A stretch of 64,000 nt of DNA from MFD01213-c1 sp963704405 (GTDB lineage Bacteria; Planctomycetota; Phycisphaerae; Tepidisphaerales; Tepidisphaeraceae). The stretch lies in the NCBI GenBank assembly GCA_963704405.1, contig OY969903.1:1054001-1118000 (forward strand), in the 5' to 3' direction. Under the pieces are notes generated by a model, which was not told the origin of the DNA, searched no databases, and saw nothing but the letters and a program-made list of their open reading frames with translations. Numbering within the stretch: the first letter of the stretch is position 1; the number at the start of each line of letters is the position of its first letter. Made by a program: the position numbers and the translations under genes. Below, one piece after another: positions 53,545 to 63,233 of the stretch.

Positions 53545-55352
53545 TCATCTTGAAATGGATGGAGGTGTGACATCGCGATGCAAAACGCGGTGGCTGATTC
53601 CGCCGGGGAGGGGCCTGGCGAGGGTGATTTGCTGGCCGGCCAGCTCGTCGATGTACAGGAATCCTGTCATTGCATCTTCAGTGACATCAAGCGGATCGCT
53701 GAAGTGGGTGAGGCCGTCGATCCCGGTGTCACAGGCAATCACGTCGCCGGCGGAGTTGAGGGTGAGGATGGCCAGGTCTTTGCCGCCGCTGTAGCGGGTG
53801 ATGAGAATTTTGTGATCGAGGAGCCCGCCGAAGGCGGTTCCGTGGTATTCGATCATGCCGTTGGGCGAAATGTTTTTGCCGAAGTTGAGTGTCGGCGGTT
53901 GCCAGTTGCGATCGGGTTGGGTGCCGATGGGATACTCCGGGCACTCAACAGGATCGGGGTCGGCGGTGGGGTTGCCGCCGTTTTGGACATATTCAGGCGC
54001 AGGGGATTGGGGTGGCCGTAGTAGGCGCCTTGCTTAATTTTGATGAAGAAGTCGGGCTGGGTTTGCTGGACGTCCCAGATGGGGGAGACGATAGGGCCGG
54101 TGTAGGGGCCGCGGAGGTCCTGGTCGATGCGGTGCAGGCCGCGAAAGGTTTCGGGTGTTGGCGGGGCGTTGCCGTGGGCGGCGGAACCGTTGATGCCTAT
54201 ATAGCAGTGACCATTGCTGTGCCACAGCACACGATAACCGACGCGGATTCCGGTGGCGTAGATCGTCAGCGGAGCGCCGGCGGCGAAGGGATCATATGAA
54301 CCGCCGTCTTCGGTTTTTACATTGAGCGGCGGATTGGAAATTTGTTTGAGGTCGAGCCGCAGGATGGAAGCGGAAAGAAGGCGCTCCGGCCGAAAGCCCC
54401 ATTTGCGATCGGGCGCGCCCATGCCGGTGTTGCTGCCCTGCGAAAAATAGAGCGCGCCATCCGGACCGAAATCCATCTGCATCGTCACGTGGTCTTTCAC
54501 CGCGCGCGGCAGTCCGACGACAATATCCTGGTAATGCTCGAGCTTCGGCCCGGAGAGTTTTGCGACCTTGCTGGACCAATCTTCAGCGCCGCTGAATGAA
54601 GTGGGGCTATTGGTGATCCAGAGGATCAGGTTGTCCGCGGTGGAAGCGGGATCGAATCGCAAACCGACGATGAGGCGGGATTCGCCGTTGGCTTTGGCGA
54701 CGGTGTCGATGGTTTCGGCGTCGCCGAGGGTTCCGTCGGGGTTGATCGGGTATCGCACGATGCCCATGTCAAACGTGGCGGCATAAAGGCGATGGTCGGG
54801 GCCGATGGTGATGGATGTGAAGCGGCCTTTGGCATTGGGGAGCGCAACCTGTTCAAACGCGGCCGGATAGACGGAATACTTCACATCCTTGGCGGTGGTG
54901 AAGGACATGGTGTACGGGCGGAAGGCCGCGCCGCGGGTGTCTTTTACTTTTGAGGTGACTTCAAAGGTATACGCCGTGTTCAGTTCGAGCGGCTGCTCGG
55001 GCTGAAGGACGATGGCGTCGCCCGAACCGGTGGTGTTGCGCTTAGCCGCAACGGGCTGACGATCGATTGATCGATACAGCTTGACGGAATCTTCGGTGAG
55101 GGTGGCGGCATCCACACCGCTGGCGAGATTCGGAAGCATGACATCAGTCGCGATGAAATCTTCGGGGAGAACGCCACTGTCACCATTCTCGGGCCGGGTG
55201 CCGGTGATCCAGGGATGGAAGGTCCAGACTTTATTGACTGCCCAATGCCGCCACCCGCGGCCATGGCCGTACCAATAGAAGATGCCCATGGCCACCAGTA
55301 TCCAGATGGTGACCTGCATCCATTTCAAAGCTCTTGGAATAGGCCGACTCAT
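53545..55352 (-). CDS. Exported quinoprotein-type (glucose/sorbosone dehydrogenase-like) propeller with Big_5 module, frameshifted
   Basis: About 601 residues from the ATG at 55352 (GGGGGG upstream). A membrane/signal segment (about 12-30, TIWILVAMGIFYWYG) precedes a Big_5-type module (about 40-140) and a beta-propeller with GRFTSITIGPDHRLYAATFD, TMQMDFGPDGALYFSQGS and IYATGIRVGYRVLWHSNG motifs of the soluble glucose/sorbosone dehydrogenase family. Read straight it ends at 53853 in an SAPNPIATG-type tail. One base over, near 53985, it continues PEYVQNGGNPTADPDPVECP, then GMIEYHGTAFGGLLDHKILI, to 53545. A missing C in CGCC(C)T restores it. It follows the TPR-peptidase gene by 26 bp. Confidence 0.8.
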
Positions 55353-55378
55353 ACGTATTCCCCCCGGACGAAAAAAAC

Positions 55379-57949
55379 TTACTGCTCGACCGCCGACGCC
55401 TTTTTCATGTCCACCATCCATTGTTTCAGGATGGGGATAACGCGCTGCTCGCGTTGGAGGCCCGCCAAGTCCTGGTCCTTTTCGCAAAGCTCGGCGAGCA
55501 GGTCGTGGGCGTCGAGGTCGTAGGGATCAATATAGATTGCCTGCAGCGCCCAGTGCCGCGCGTCGGGAAGTTTGCCGATGTCGCGATAAATCCTGGCGAT
55601 GCGCTTGGCGAAGCGATCGTCTTTCAGGTCGACTAAATGCATGATCTTCAAATGCTCGATCGCCTTTTCCGGTTGATTGATTGCCTTGCTCAGGTACAAG
55701 CCCGCCAGCCGCTGGTGCGGAAGCTCGTCAACGGGCCTGATCCTGGCGATCTCTTCCCATATCGGCAGAGCGTCGGTGTACTGCTTGGCTTTGATCAGCT
55801 CCTCGCCTTGCTCTCGCAGATCGGCGTATTTCTGGGACGTTTGGGCGTCATAGCCCCAGTTGGCGATCTGCTTGCCGCACCATTTTTTGAATTCGATGAA
55901 AAAATCCTGCTGGCTGCGGCCAAGGATTTTCGGGAAGACATCTTCCTGCAAACCACCGGCCTTGAACTCCGCCAGCATCTTTAAGACGGAGTCGTGGCCA
56001 TAAGTTTCAGTGATATACGTGCAGACCCAGAATGATTCGGCGTACGCCAACTGCCGGTCGCTCGGCCGCCGCGGGCGGATGAATGCCCATGTGAGCGCAT
56101 CCATGTCAAACAGTTCATCCTTCGTCACTGCGCGATAGAGCATAGGCACCCACGTCCATTGCAGCGGCGAATGCTCTTCCAGCACTGCGAGCCCTTCGGT
56201 CATCCAATGCGAGATGCGGTTGTCCGTCGCCGCCAGGGTGACGGTGTGTGTGAACTCGTGGCGAAGAACCTGCGACCAGTTGAACGCGCCCTGCGTGTTC
56301 TCGCCTTTGCGGGCGCGACCATCGCAATCACCCGCCCGGTGCTTGCGCCGACTGTGCCAATCCACGGCGAGCCGGTGGTGCGCACGCTGAATGCATCGTG
56401 CGTCGGGAACACTTCGATCAGCGTCTTCACCGGCGGCTCGGTTTTATATTCGCCGGTTACGGCCGCATAAACGCTTTCAAGGTAGTCGTTGTAATACTCC
56501 GGAATCAGCGGATCGAGCCTGGCGTCGTAGAAGACGATGAAGTGAGCCGATTCTTTTTTGTCGAATGATGCAAGCTGATCGAGCAGGCGGAGATAGTTTG
56601 TAGTTGCGATGTTGTACGGATCGAGTTCGTGTGCCGCGTCGAGCGTGGCGCGGGCGAGGTCTTCGTCGCCGCTCTGCGTATAGAGCAGGCCGAGCCCGTT
56701 GCGGGCGGCGGTCCACCAGGGGGCGCGATCAACGGCGACCTTATACATCGCGGCGGAGCGGGGATATTGCCGCATGGCGCCGAGCTGCTCGGCGACTTCG
56801 AAATACGCCGTTGGAACGTGCGGATTCACCTTGTCCACTTCGGCCAGCAGTTGTCTCATTGCATCATCGTGAAGCTGCAATGCTTCCGCAGCCGCCGACA
56901 ATCCCATCGCGCTCAGGTTGCCGGGCCGCAGTTTCAGAACGTTGTTTGCCAGCTTTCCGGCCTCTTTCGGCAACCGCTGGCCAAGCATGTTGCTGGCTTG
57001 CAATAGGGTGGCGGTGATGGATGTTGGGTTTTCGCGGCGGATGGCGTCGACGGCCTCGTCAGCCGCATCGAAGGCGAATCCGCGAATCGCCATCTGGCCG
57101 ATCAAGTCATAAGCTTTCGCGCAGTTCGGATTTGCCTGCAAGGCGGCTTCCAGTTCAGTATGCGCTTCCGGCCCGTTGTCGTACGACAGAAAATACTCTG
57201 CCGCCGCAACATGCGCGGGCCAATAGTTCCGGTCGATCACGTCATAAGACTTCACAAACAAGTCCAGGATCGTGTCGTGCAGTCGCGCTGTCGTGTTGAT
57301 ATTGCCCGGTCAGCGTCGCCCATCGATCGAGCGCGCGGCCGACGATGGTGGCATCCTCCGCATTCTCAAACAGCCGCTCGTGTTGGCCTCGCCATTTATC
57401 CAGATAACTCTGCGGCGCGGCTGCAAACCAACCGAACATTGCGCGTGCGGTTTCAAAATCCCCCAGTGACTCGCTGATGCGCCCCAGCTCGTAATGCCCT
57501 CGCAACGATTCAGGGTGGTCGTTCAGATGTAATTTAAGAAGCGCGATTGCCTCTGCCGCGCGATCGAGATCATTAAGAAGCGCCGCCCGCGCCACCTGAA
57601 CCCGCGGGTCGGCTGCAATCCCAGGATCGGATAGCGCCGCCAGCGCCTCTTCATCCCGGCCTGTCGCCGACAAGCATTCCGATTTGATCAGTACAATCTG
57701 CGCCGCATCGCCTGTCTTAACTGATCGAAGCGTCTGCAGCGCAAGCTTGTATCTTCCTGCAAACGCCTGCGCTTTGGCCTTTTCCAAATCAGTAAAATAC
57801 TTCGGATACTGCAGCGGCGGCAGCGCCTCGGGAATCAGCGGCTCGAACCATTTTTTAGGAATGGTGTCCCGCGTGAAATCGCTGGCGATGGCTCCCAATT
57901 GCAGTGTTGCAAGGAGGACGATCGTTGCTGCAAACAGGTGGCGGAACAA
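55379..57949 (-). CDS. TPR-rich gluzincin (peptidase MA-like) protein, split by two indels
   Basis: Three consecutive frames make one protein of about 856 residues, starting at a TTG at 57949 with GAGGA before it. A signal peptide (about 3-22) leads into TPR helices (TDLEKAKAQAFAGRYKLALQTLR, AEAIALLKLHLNDHPESLRGHYELGR, then ELEAALQANPNCAKAYDLIGQM). The peptidase domain has the zinc site VLRHEFTHTVTLAATDNRISHWMTEGLAVLEE, HEFTH with the Glu in TEGLA as third ligand. More TPR helices complete the C-terminus. Frame changes lie near 57280 and near 56330 (a missing C in CCC: APRKGENTQG would be the restored reading). It is probably exported and cleaves an envelope substrate. Confidence 0.8.
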
Positions 57950-58048
57950 GATAAAATCCTCGATCGTGAATGAGCATTAGCGGCGGCTGCTTTGGATTAA
58001 GCAGGCCGCCCGCGCCTGATGCGGGTATTATACGGTGGGAGTTCCACC

Positions 58049-59209
58049 ATGAGCGAGTTGTCTTCTTATATCGGTAACGCAGAGGCGTTCCCCGTTCTGC
58101 GCCATTGGCATTTCTTCAATCATGCCGGCGTGTCACCGCTGTCGCGCGTTGTCGCCGATGCGATGCGGAAGTTTGCGGGCGAAGGCGAAGCAGGGGCGTA
58201 TCTGGGAACCAACTGGTATCCCGACATCGAAAAACTGCGCGGCGTCGCCGGCGAGCTGATCAATGCTTCTCGCGATGAAATCGCCTTCATCAAAAACACC
58301 AGCGAAGGCATCAGCATCGTCGCCAACGGGATCGACTGGCAGTGGGGCGATCGGATCATCACGACGGAAGTGGAATATCCGGCAAATGTCTATCCGTGGA
58401 TGGAGGTGGTGCGCAGCCGCGGGGCGAAGCTGGTCATGGTGCCGGAGGAAACCGACGAGTCAGGCCGGCGGCAGGTACCGATCGAAAAAATCCTGGCCGA
58501 GGCGGCGGACCCGCGCACAAAACTCATCGCGCTCTCCCATGTCGAATTCGCCAGCGGGCAGCGGCACAACCTCGCACGCATCGGTCAATTCTGCCGAGAA
58601 AATAAAAAGCTGCTCTGCGTCGACGCGATCCAGACGCTCGGCGTGTTGCCGGTCGATGTGAAGGCGATGAACATCGACTTCCTCAGCGCCGACGGACACA
58701 AGTGGCTGCTCGGGCCGGAGGGGGCGGGGATTTTTTATTGCCGCCGTGAGTTGATTGAGCGCACCCGGCCGCTGATGGTGGGGTGGATGAACGTCATCAA
58801 CGCCCTGGATTACGGTAATTACAACTATACGCTCCGCGCCGATGCCGGGCGGTTCGAATGCGGCAGCCACAACGTCTGCGGCTTGATGGGGCTGAAGGCC
58901 GCCATGGAAATGCTGAAAACCGCCGGCGTCGACAACATCGCCAATCGATTGAAGGCGCTGACCGATCGGCTGATCGCCTCGCTGGAAGCAAAGGGTTATC
59001 AGATCATCAGCCCCCGAGGCCTGGGAGCGTGGAGCGGCATCGTCAGCTTCATCTCTCCAACCCATAAGCACGAGGAAATCGTGAAGACCCTGCGCAAAGA
59101 TCACAAAATTGAAATCGCGATGCGCGAAGGACGCCTGCGCTGCTCGGCGCATTTTTATAACACCGAGGCGCAGCTTGATCGGTTGGCAGAATTGTTGCCC
59201 GGCCACTAA
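58049..59209 (+). CDS. Class V PLP-dependent aminotransferase, cysteine-desulfurase-like
   Basis: 386 residues from the ATG at 58049; a longer frame to 58019 lacks coding sense. The class V fold is clear: HFFNHAGVSPLSRVVADAM, IKNTSEGISIVANGIDW, DAIQTLGVLPVD and Lys218 in SADGHKWLLGPEGAG as the Schiff base. A desulfurase Cys in a flexible loop could not be assigned. It could be a cysteine-desulfurase-like or isopenicillin-epimerase-like enzyme. No neighbouring Fe-S assembly gene suggests the role. Confidence 0.87.
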   Translation: MSELSSYIGNAEAFPVLRHWHFFNHAGVSPLSRVVADAMRKFAGEGEAGAYLGTNWYPDIEKLRGVAGELINASRDEIAFIKNTSEGISIVANGIDWQWGDRIITTEVEYPANVYPWMEVVRSRGAKLVMVPEETDESGRRQVPIEKILAEAADPRTKLIALSHVEFASGQRHNLARIGQFCRENKKLLCVDAIQTLGVLPVDVKAMNIDFLSADGHKWLLGPEGAGIFYCRRELIERTRPLMVGWMNVINALDYGNYNYTLRADAGRFECGSHNVCGLMGLKAAMEMLKTAGVDNIANRLKALTDRLIASLEAKGYQIISPRGLGAWSGIVSFISPTHKHEEIVKTLRKDHKIEIAMREGRLRCSAHFYNTEAQLDRLAELLPGH

Positions 59210-59237
59210 GCATTTGGTGGCACGGGCGAGGCGCCGT

Positions 59238-60395
59238 TTAATCACCTGAAGCCGACAAGAAATCCACCGACGGAACCGAAGCGAAAAATACATCGCTCGC
59301 CGGATTCAGATATTCAGTCAGCAAGTCCCCATCCAAATCAACCTCCCCCGTCACAGGATAATCAACCATTGCCGCCGCTGGTCCATCCTGATCCGCAATT
59401 TCGCGCGGCGAACGAAAAACCCACACGCGGTCCACCTGGTTTTTCGAAATAAGCGATTGCGCCAGCACCGGCCCCGGCTCGACCAGGAAATGAGTGACGG
59501 CCCGCCGATGCAAATCACTCAGCACATCCGAAAATTCAAATCGCTCTTTTCCATTCACGTCCAGCTCAATCACCTGTACCCCAAGTGCGCGAAGCTGCGC
59601 GGCGGCGGTGGGGTTGGCTCGCGCCGCCGTCGTTGAACAATACACCAGCACTGCCGATTGCCGGACCGTGGTGGCGAGCCGGCTTGTGGAAGCCAGCGCA
59701 AGGCTATTGGACAACACAACCCTCACCAGCGGGCGGTTCCCCTCCAAGCCGCGGGCTGTCAGCAGCGGATCATCGTTCATTGCAGTTTTTGTGCCGACGG
59801 CGATGGCATCGCAACGCGATCTCAATTGATGCACCGCCCGATCCGATTTTTCATTGGTGATGTGAACCGGTTTTCCCAGATGGCCCGCCACCTTGCCGTT
59901 GGCCGACTGCGCCCATTTAAGCGTGACATAAGGCCGCTGAAAGCGAACCCCCGCGATGAACGGCGCGATGAGTTGTTTGGATTCGGTTTCCAGCAGCGGC
60001 GCATCCACTATGATTCCCGCCGCGCGCAGCATCTTGATGCTTTCGCCGTTGACCTTTGGATTGGGATCGAGCGCGCCGATTACGACCCTTGCGACCTTTG
60101 CCTCAATCAGCCGCGGCGCGCACGGCGGGGTTTTCTTATCCGTGTGGCAGCACGGTTCCAGCGTGACGTACACCGTCGCTCCCTGCGGCGATTCCGTGCA
60201 GCTTGCCAGCGCGGTCGGCTCGGCGTGCGGGCCGCCAAATTGGTGGTGATAGCCTTCGCCAATCACGCAGTCATTTCGAACAATGACGCACCCCACCATC
60301 GGGTTTGGCTCCGTGCCACCGCGGCCTTTCATCGCCAGGCTGATGGCGCGGCGAAGGTAAGCCTCATCCTTTTGGACCTGACCATTCCACATCAT
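59238..60395 (-). CDS. ribD: Riboflavin biosynthesis bifunctional deaminase/reductase
   Basis: 385 residues. The N-terminal deaminase has the zinc motif HAEPTALAS and the PCxxC segment TLEPCCHTDKKTPPC, with NPMVGCVIVRND as the family start. The C-terminal reductase has LKWAQSANGKVAG, HQLRSRCDAIAVG and LVEPGPVLAQSLI motifs. It catalyses two steps of riboflavin synthesis from GTP-derived pyrimidine. No FMN riboswitch is visible upstream. It follows lspA by 34 bp. Confidence 0.93.
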   Translation of the reverse strand: MMWNGQVQKDEAYLRRAISLAMKGRGGTEPNPMVGCVIVRNDCVIGEGYHHQFGGPHAEPTALASCTESPQGATVYVTLEPCCHTDKKTPPCAPRLIEAKVARVVIGALDPNPKVNGESIKMLRAAGIIVDAPLLETESKQLIAPFIAGVRFQRPYVTLKWAQSANGKVAGHLGKPVHITNEKSDRAVHQLRSRCDAIAVGTKTAMNDDPLLTARGLEGNRPLVRVVLSNSLALASTSRLATTVRQSAVLVYCSTTAARANPTAAAQLRALGVQVIELDVNGKERFEFSDVLSDLHRRAVTHFLVEPGPVLAQSLISKNQVDRVWVFRSPREIADQDGPAAAMVDYPVTGEVDLDGDLLTEYLNPASDVFFASVPSVDFLSASGD

Positions 60396-60429
60396 CCGAA
60401 TTGTACGCCCAGTCAGGCAGGAATGGATG

Positions 60430-60969
60430 CTAAACGTCGGCGGGTTGGGCGGGCGCTGTTTTGACCGGCGGCGGGGGGGCGGAATTGAACAGGCTATAAA
60501 TCAACATCAAGCTCACCCCAACGCACAGCAAGCTGTCGGCGACGTTGAATATCCACGGGAAAAACATTGGCCACTTCGTCAGCGCGTGGATCATGTCGCG
60601 CACATAACCAAAGACCACGCGGTCATACATATTTCCCAGCACGCCCGCCAGCAGCATCCCCAGGATGATCTGGTAAAGCGGCCGCCGAGCGCTGGAGGAA
60701 AAAAGGTAGGTCAGAAAAACCAGGGCCATTGCCGACACGATGAGAAAGACCCACCGCTGCCCCTGCGCGATGCCAAATACCGCGCCGTGATTTTCCGTAT
60801 ATTCGAATCGAATCCAACCGGGGATGAATTCGATCGCGTCGCCGCCCTTGAGCTTCGCCACCGCCACCGACTTGCTCCAGAGATCCAGCCAAAGCCCCAG
60901 CGCCGTCGTCAAAACAAAACGCGCGACGGCGGACGGCGAGCGAAAAACATCAACAGACGGTTGATCCAT
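60430..60969 (-). CDS. lspA: Signal peptidase II (prolipoprotein signal peptidase)
   Basis: 179 residues with four membrane segments. The two catalytic aspartates are Asp125 in VFGYVRDMIHAL and Asp145 in FNVADSLLCVG, the family D-x(19)-D arrangement within one residue. The NHGAVFGI segment is the family TENxGAAFG-type motif. It removes signal peptides from lipoproteins after diacylglyceryl attachment, which fits the many lipoproteins of the window. It lies between the dksA-like gene and ribD. Confidence 0.93.
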   Translation of the reverse strand: MDQPSVDVFRSPSAVARFVLTTALGLWLDLWSKSVAVAKLKGGDAIEFIPGWIRFEYTENHGAVFGIAQGQRWVFLIVSAMALVFLTYLFSSSARRPLYQIILGMLLAGVLGNMYDRVVFGYVRDMIHALTKWPMFFPWIFNVADSLLCVGVSLMLIYSLFNSAPPPPVKTAPAQPADV

Positions 60970-61106
60970 GGGACTGCGGATTTTAGGTTGCAGATCGCAG
61001 ATTGAAAGGCGGGAAACAAAAGGCGTCGCGAAAATGCAGTTGAAGCCAAAAAGTGAATGAACAAACGAAAAAACCCATCAGGCGATTAAGCCCTCAATCC
61101 CAAATC

Positions 61107-61973
61107 CTACCGCACGCCCATCATCCCTTTTTCCATCTGGCGGGCATATTCCACGCCAAACCGTGCCCACGGCTGAACCTCCAGCCGGGCTTTGGGGATG
61201 GGCTTGTTCGTCCCCTCGCAGATGCCGAAGGTGCCGTTTTGAATCTTCGCCAGCGCGTTGTTGATTTCGCGCAGAAGGTTGCGGTCTTTTTCGACCAGGC
61301 CCAGCGTGAATTCCTGCTCGTAGTTATCGGTGCCCATGTCTGCCATGTGGATCGGCAGGGTGGACAAATTGCTGCTGCTGCCGGATCGCAGGGCTTCGCG
61401 CTCCATTGAACTCATGTCGCCGACGATTTCTCGGCGTTTTTCCAGCAGCAGATCGCGGAAATGCTCAAGCTCTTTGCTGGTCAGACCGGCCTGATTTTTT
61501 CGCGGTTTGAGATTGGTGGCAACGCGATCCGGAAGCGAGACGTATTCCGGCTTCACCGGCGCCGCCGCTGGCCGCCCCGTCGAGCCGGCCTTCGCGGCCA
61601 TTGCTTTGGAATTTGTCCCCGGTTTAATTGCTGTCGTCAGTACGGCAGAAGGCTTCCCAAGGACCTTCCCGTTCGGCTTTGCCGTCATTTTGCCGGCGTC
61701 CGCCTTTGCAGGCGCTGCCTTGGCCGCGGTGTTAAGCGGAGGGGCTTTCGCCAATGTCTTACCCGCCACCGCCTTTCCCGATACCTGGATCACCGCCGCT
61801 TTAGTCGGTTTTGGGACAATTACAGGTTTGGCCGCCCGCGCAGTCTTTCCCGCCTTGGCCGACAAAACTTTCGCGGCAGAAGGCTTATTCGATTTGGTCC
61901 CGGTTGATTTGGCCCCGTTCGATTTGACGGTTTTCTTCGCGGGAGGGAGCTTCTTTGGTGATGATTTGGCCAC
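61107..61973 (-). CDS. DksA/TraR-family protein with Lys/Ala/Pro-rich tail
   Basis: 288 residues. The first 150 are a Lys/Ala/Pro/Gly-rich, basic, disordered tail (for example KSNGAKSTGTKSNKPSAAK, then repeated KAVAGKTLAKAPP-like units), resembling eukaryotic H1-like or bacterial DNA-binding tails. The C-terminal 130 residues are DksA-like: LTSKELEHFRDLLLEKRREIVG, a central coil, and GTFGICEGTNKPIPKARLEVQPWARFGVEYAR. The zinc finger is reduced: Cys in GIC is present, but the second pair (normally after the PWARY segment) is absent. It may bind RNA polymerase or DNA. The neighbours lspA and ribD are common partners of such genes. Confidence 0.83.
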   Translation of the reverse strand: MAKSSPKKLPPAKKTVKSNGAKSTGTKSNKPSAAKVLSAKAGKTARAAKPVIVPKPTKAAVIQVSGKAVAGKTLAKAPPLNTAAKAAPAKADAGKMTAKPNGKVLGKPSAVLTTAIKPGTNSKAMAAKAGSTGRPAAAPVKPEYVSLPDRVATNLKPRKNQAGLTSKELEHFRDLLLEKRREIVGDMSSMEREALRSGSSSNLSTLPIHMADMGTDNYEQEFTLGLVEKDRNLLREINNALAKIQNGTFGICEGTNKPIPKARLEVQPWARFGVEYARQMEKGMMGVR

Positions 61974-62150
61974 TGTGACCCCTCGCTCCTTTCGCCCGAA
62001 AAAAGCCCGATAACCCCCGCTATAGTGCCCACTTGGGCGAACGGGGTCAGAGAACAGCCGATACTAACTTATAAAGGCAGCGGCGTCAAGAAGTTGCCGG
62101 ACTTTGGCTTGATTCGAATTCGGATTGCATTGCAGACCCCTTCCCATCCC

Positions 62151-63059
62151 TTATTCCAGTCTCAGCGCCGTTCCCACAAGCTTTCGATACGCCTCCAGAT
62201 ATCGATCCCGCGTCCCATAAATCACCTCCGGCGGTAGCGCCGGGGCGGGAGGGGTCTTGTCCCATGGCTGTGATTCCAGCCAATTCCGCACAAATTGCTT
62301 ATCAAAGCTGGGCTGGTCATGCCCCGCTTCATATGCCTCGCCGGGCCAGAAGCGGCTGCTGTCCGGCGTCAAGACTTCATCCACCAGGATTAGTTGCCCG
62401 TCATCCAGCCGCCCAAATTCGAACTTGGTGTCGGCGACAATCACACCCCGGCTCGCCGCGTATTCGGCGGCCTGCGTATAAAGCGACAGCGTCCGCTCCC
62501 TCAGTTCCTTTGCCGTCTTCTCCCCAATCCGCTCGGCGGCGTTCTCATAGCTGATATTGATGTCGTGCCCGGATTCTTCCTTCGTCGCCGGTGTGAAGAT
62601 CGCGGTCGGCAGTTTGTCGCATTCCCGCAGGCCGCCCGGCAGCCTGATGCCGCATACCGTCTGGCTTTGCCGATATTCCTTCCACCCCGAACCCGCCAGA
62701 TACCCCCGCGCCACGCATTCGATCGGCACAACCGCGGCTTTCTTCACCAGCATCGATCGCCCGCGCAACTGGTCCGCGAACGGCCGCAACTGCGCCGGAT
62801 ATTTCGCCACCTCTGTCGCAATCAGATGATTCGGAAATTGCGATTCGAATTTCCCAAACCAGAACAAGCTCAGCGCCGTCAGGATCTTCCCCTTATCCGG
62901 AATCCCATTGGGCATGATGACATCAAACGCGCTGATCCGGTCGGTCGCCACGATCAGCAGCGCAGGCTGCCCTTCAACTTCCCCGATGTCATAAACATCG
63001 CGTACTTTCCCCCGGCGAAGCGGAAACGGCAGCGTGCTCTGAAGCAATGCAGTTGACAT
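62151..63059 (-). CDS. purC: Phosphoribosylaminoimidazole-succinocarboxamide synthase
   Basis: 302 residues from the ATG at 63059; the frame is open to 63191 but the extension lacks conservation. SAICAR synthase joins aspartate to CAIR in purine synthesis. Motifs: LRRGKVRDVYDIG with the nucleotide loop, VATDRISAFDVIMPNGIPDKG, PIECVARGYLAGSGWKEY, DTKFEFGRLDDGQLILVDEVLTPDSSRFW. This is the longer bacterial type. It follows the clpX terminator. Confidence 0.94.
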   Translation of the reverse strand: MSTALLQSTLPFPLRRGKVRDVYDIGEVEGQPALLIVATDRISAFDVIMPNGIPDKGKILTALSLFWFGKFESQFPNHLIATEVAKYPAQLRPFADQLRGRSMLVKKAAVVPIECVARGYLAGSGWKEYRQSQTVCGIRLPGGLRECDKLPTAIFTPATKEESGHDINISYENAAERIGEKTAKELRERTLSLYTQAAEYAASRGVIVADTKFEFGRLDDGQLILVDEVLTPDSSRFWPGEAYEAGHDQPSFDKQFVRNWLESQPWDKTPPAPALPPEVIYGTRDRYLEAYRKLVGTALRLE

Positions 63060-63170
63060 TGCAGAAAAGTACGAGCGGACGCCGGAAAAGGAAAGCCGCC
63101 GCGTCGTCTTCATCGGTGCCCCAACCGGTGGCAATAATTTTCCCCTCCACGATGACCAACCTCCAACCCC

Positions 63171-63202
63171 AAAAAAGAACCCACGGTGCATTCACCGTGG
63201 GT
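63171..63202 (-). terminator. Rho-independent terminator after clpX
   Basis: On the minus strand ACCCACGGTG pairs perfectly with CACCGTGGGT (63179-63202), followed by TTCTTTTTT (complement of 63171-63178). It lies between the clpX stop at 63234 and purC. Confidence 0.85.
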
Positions 63203-63233
63203 CCGTTTAATCTCTGATAAATAACTGGGAAAG

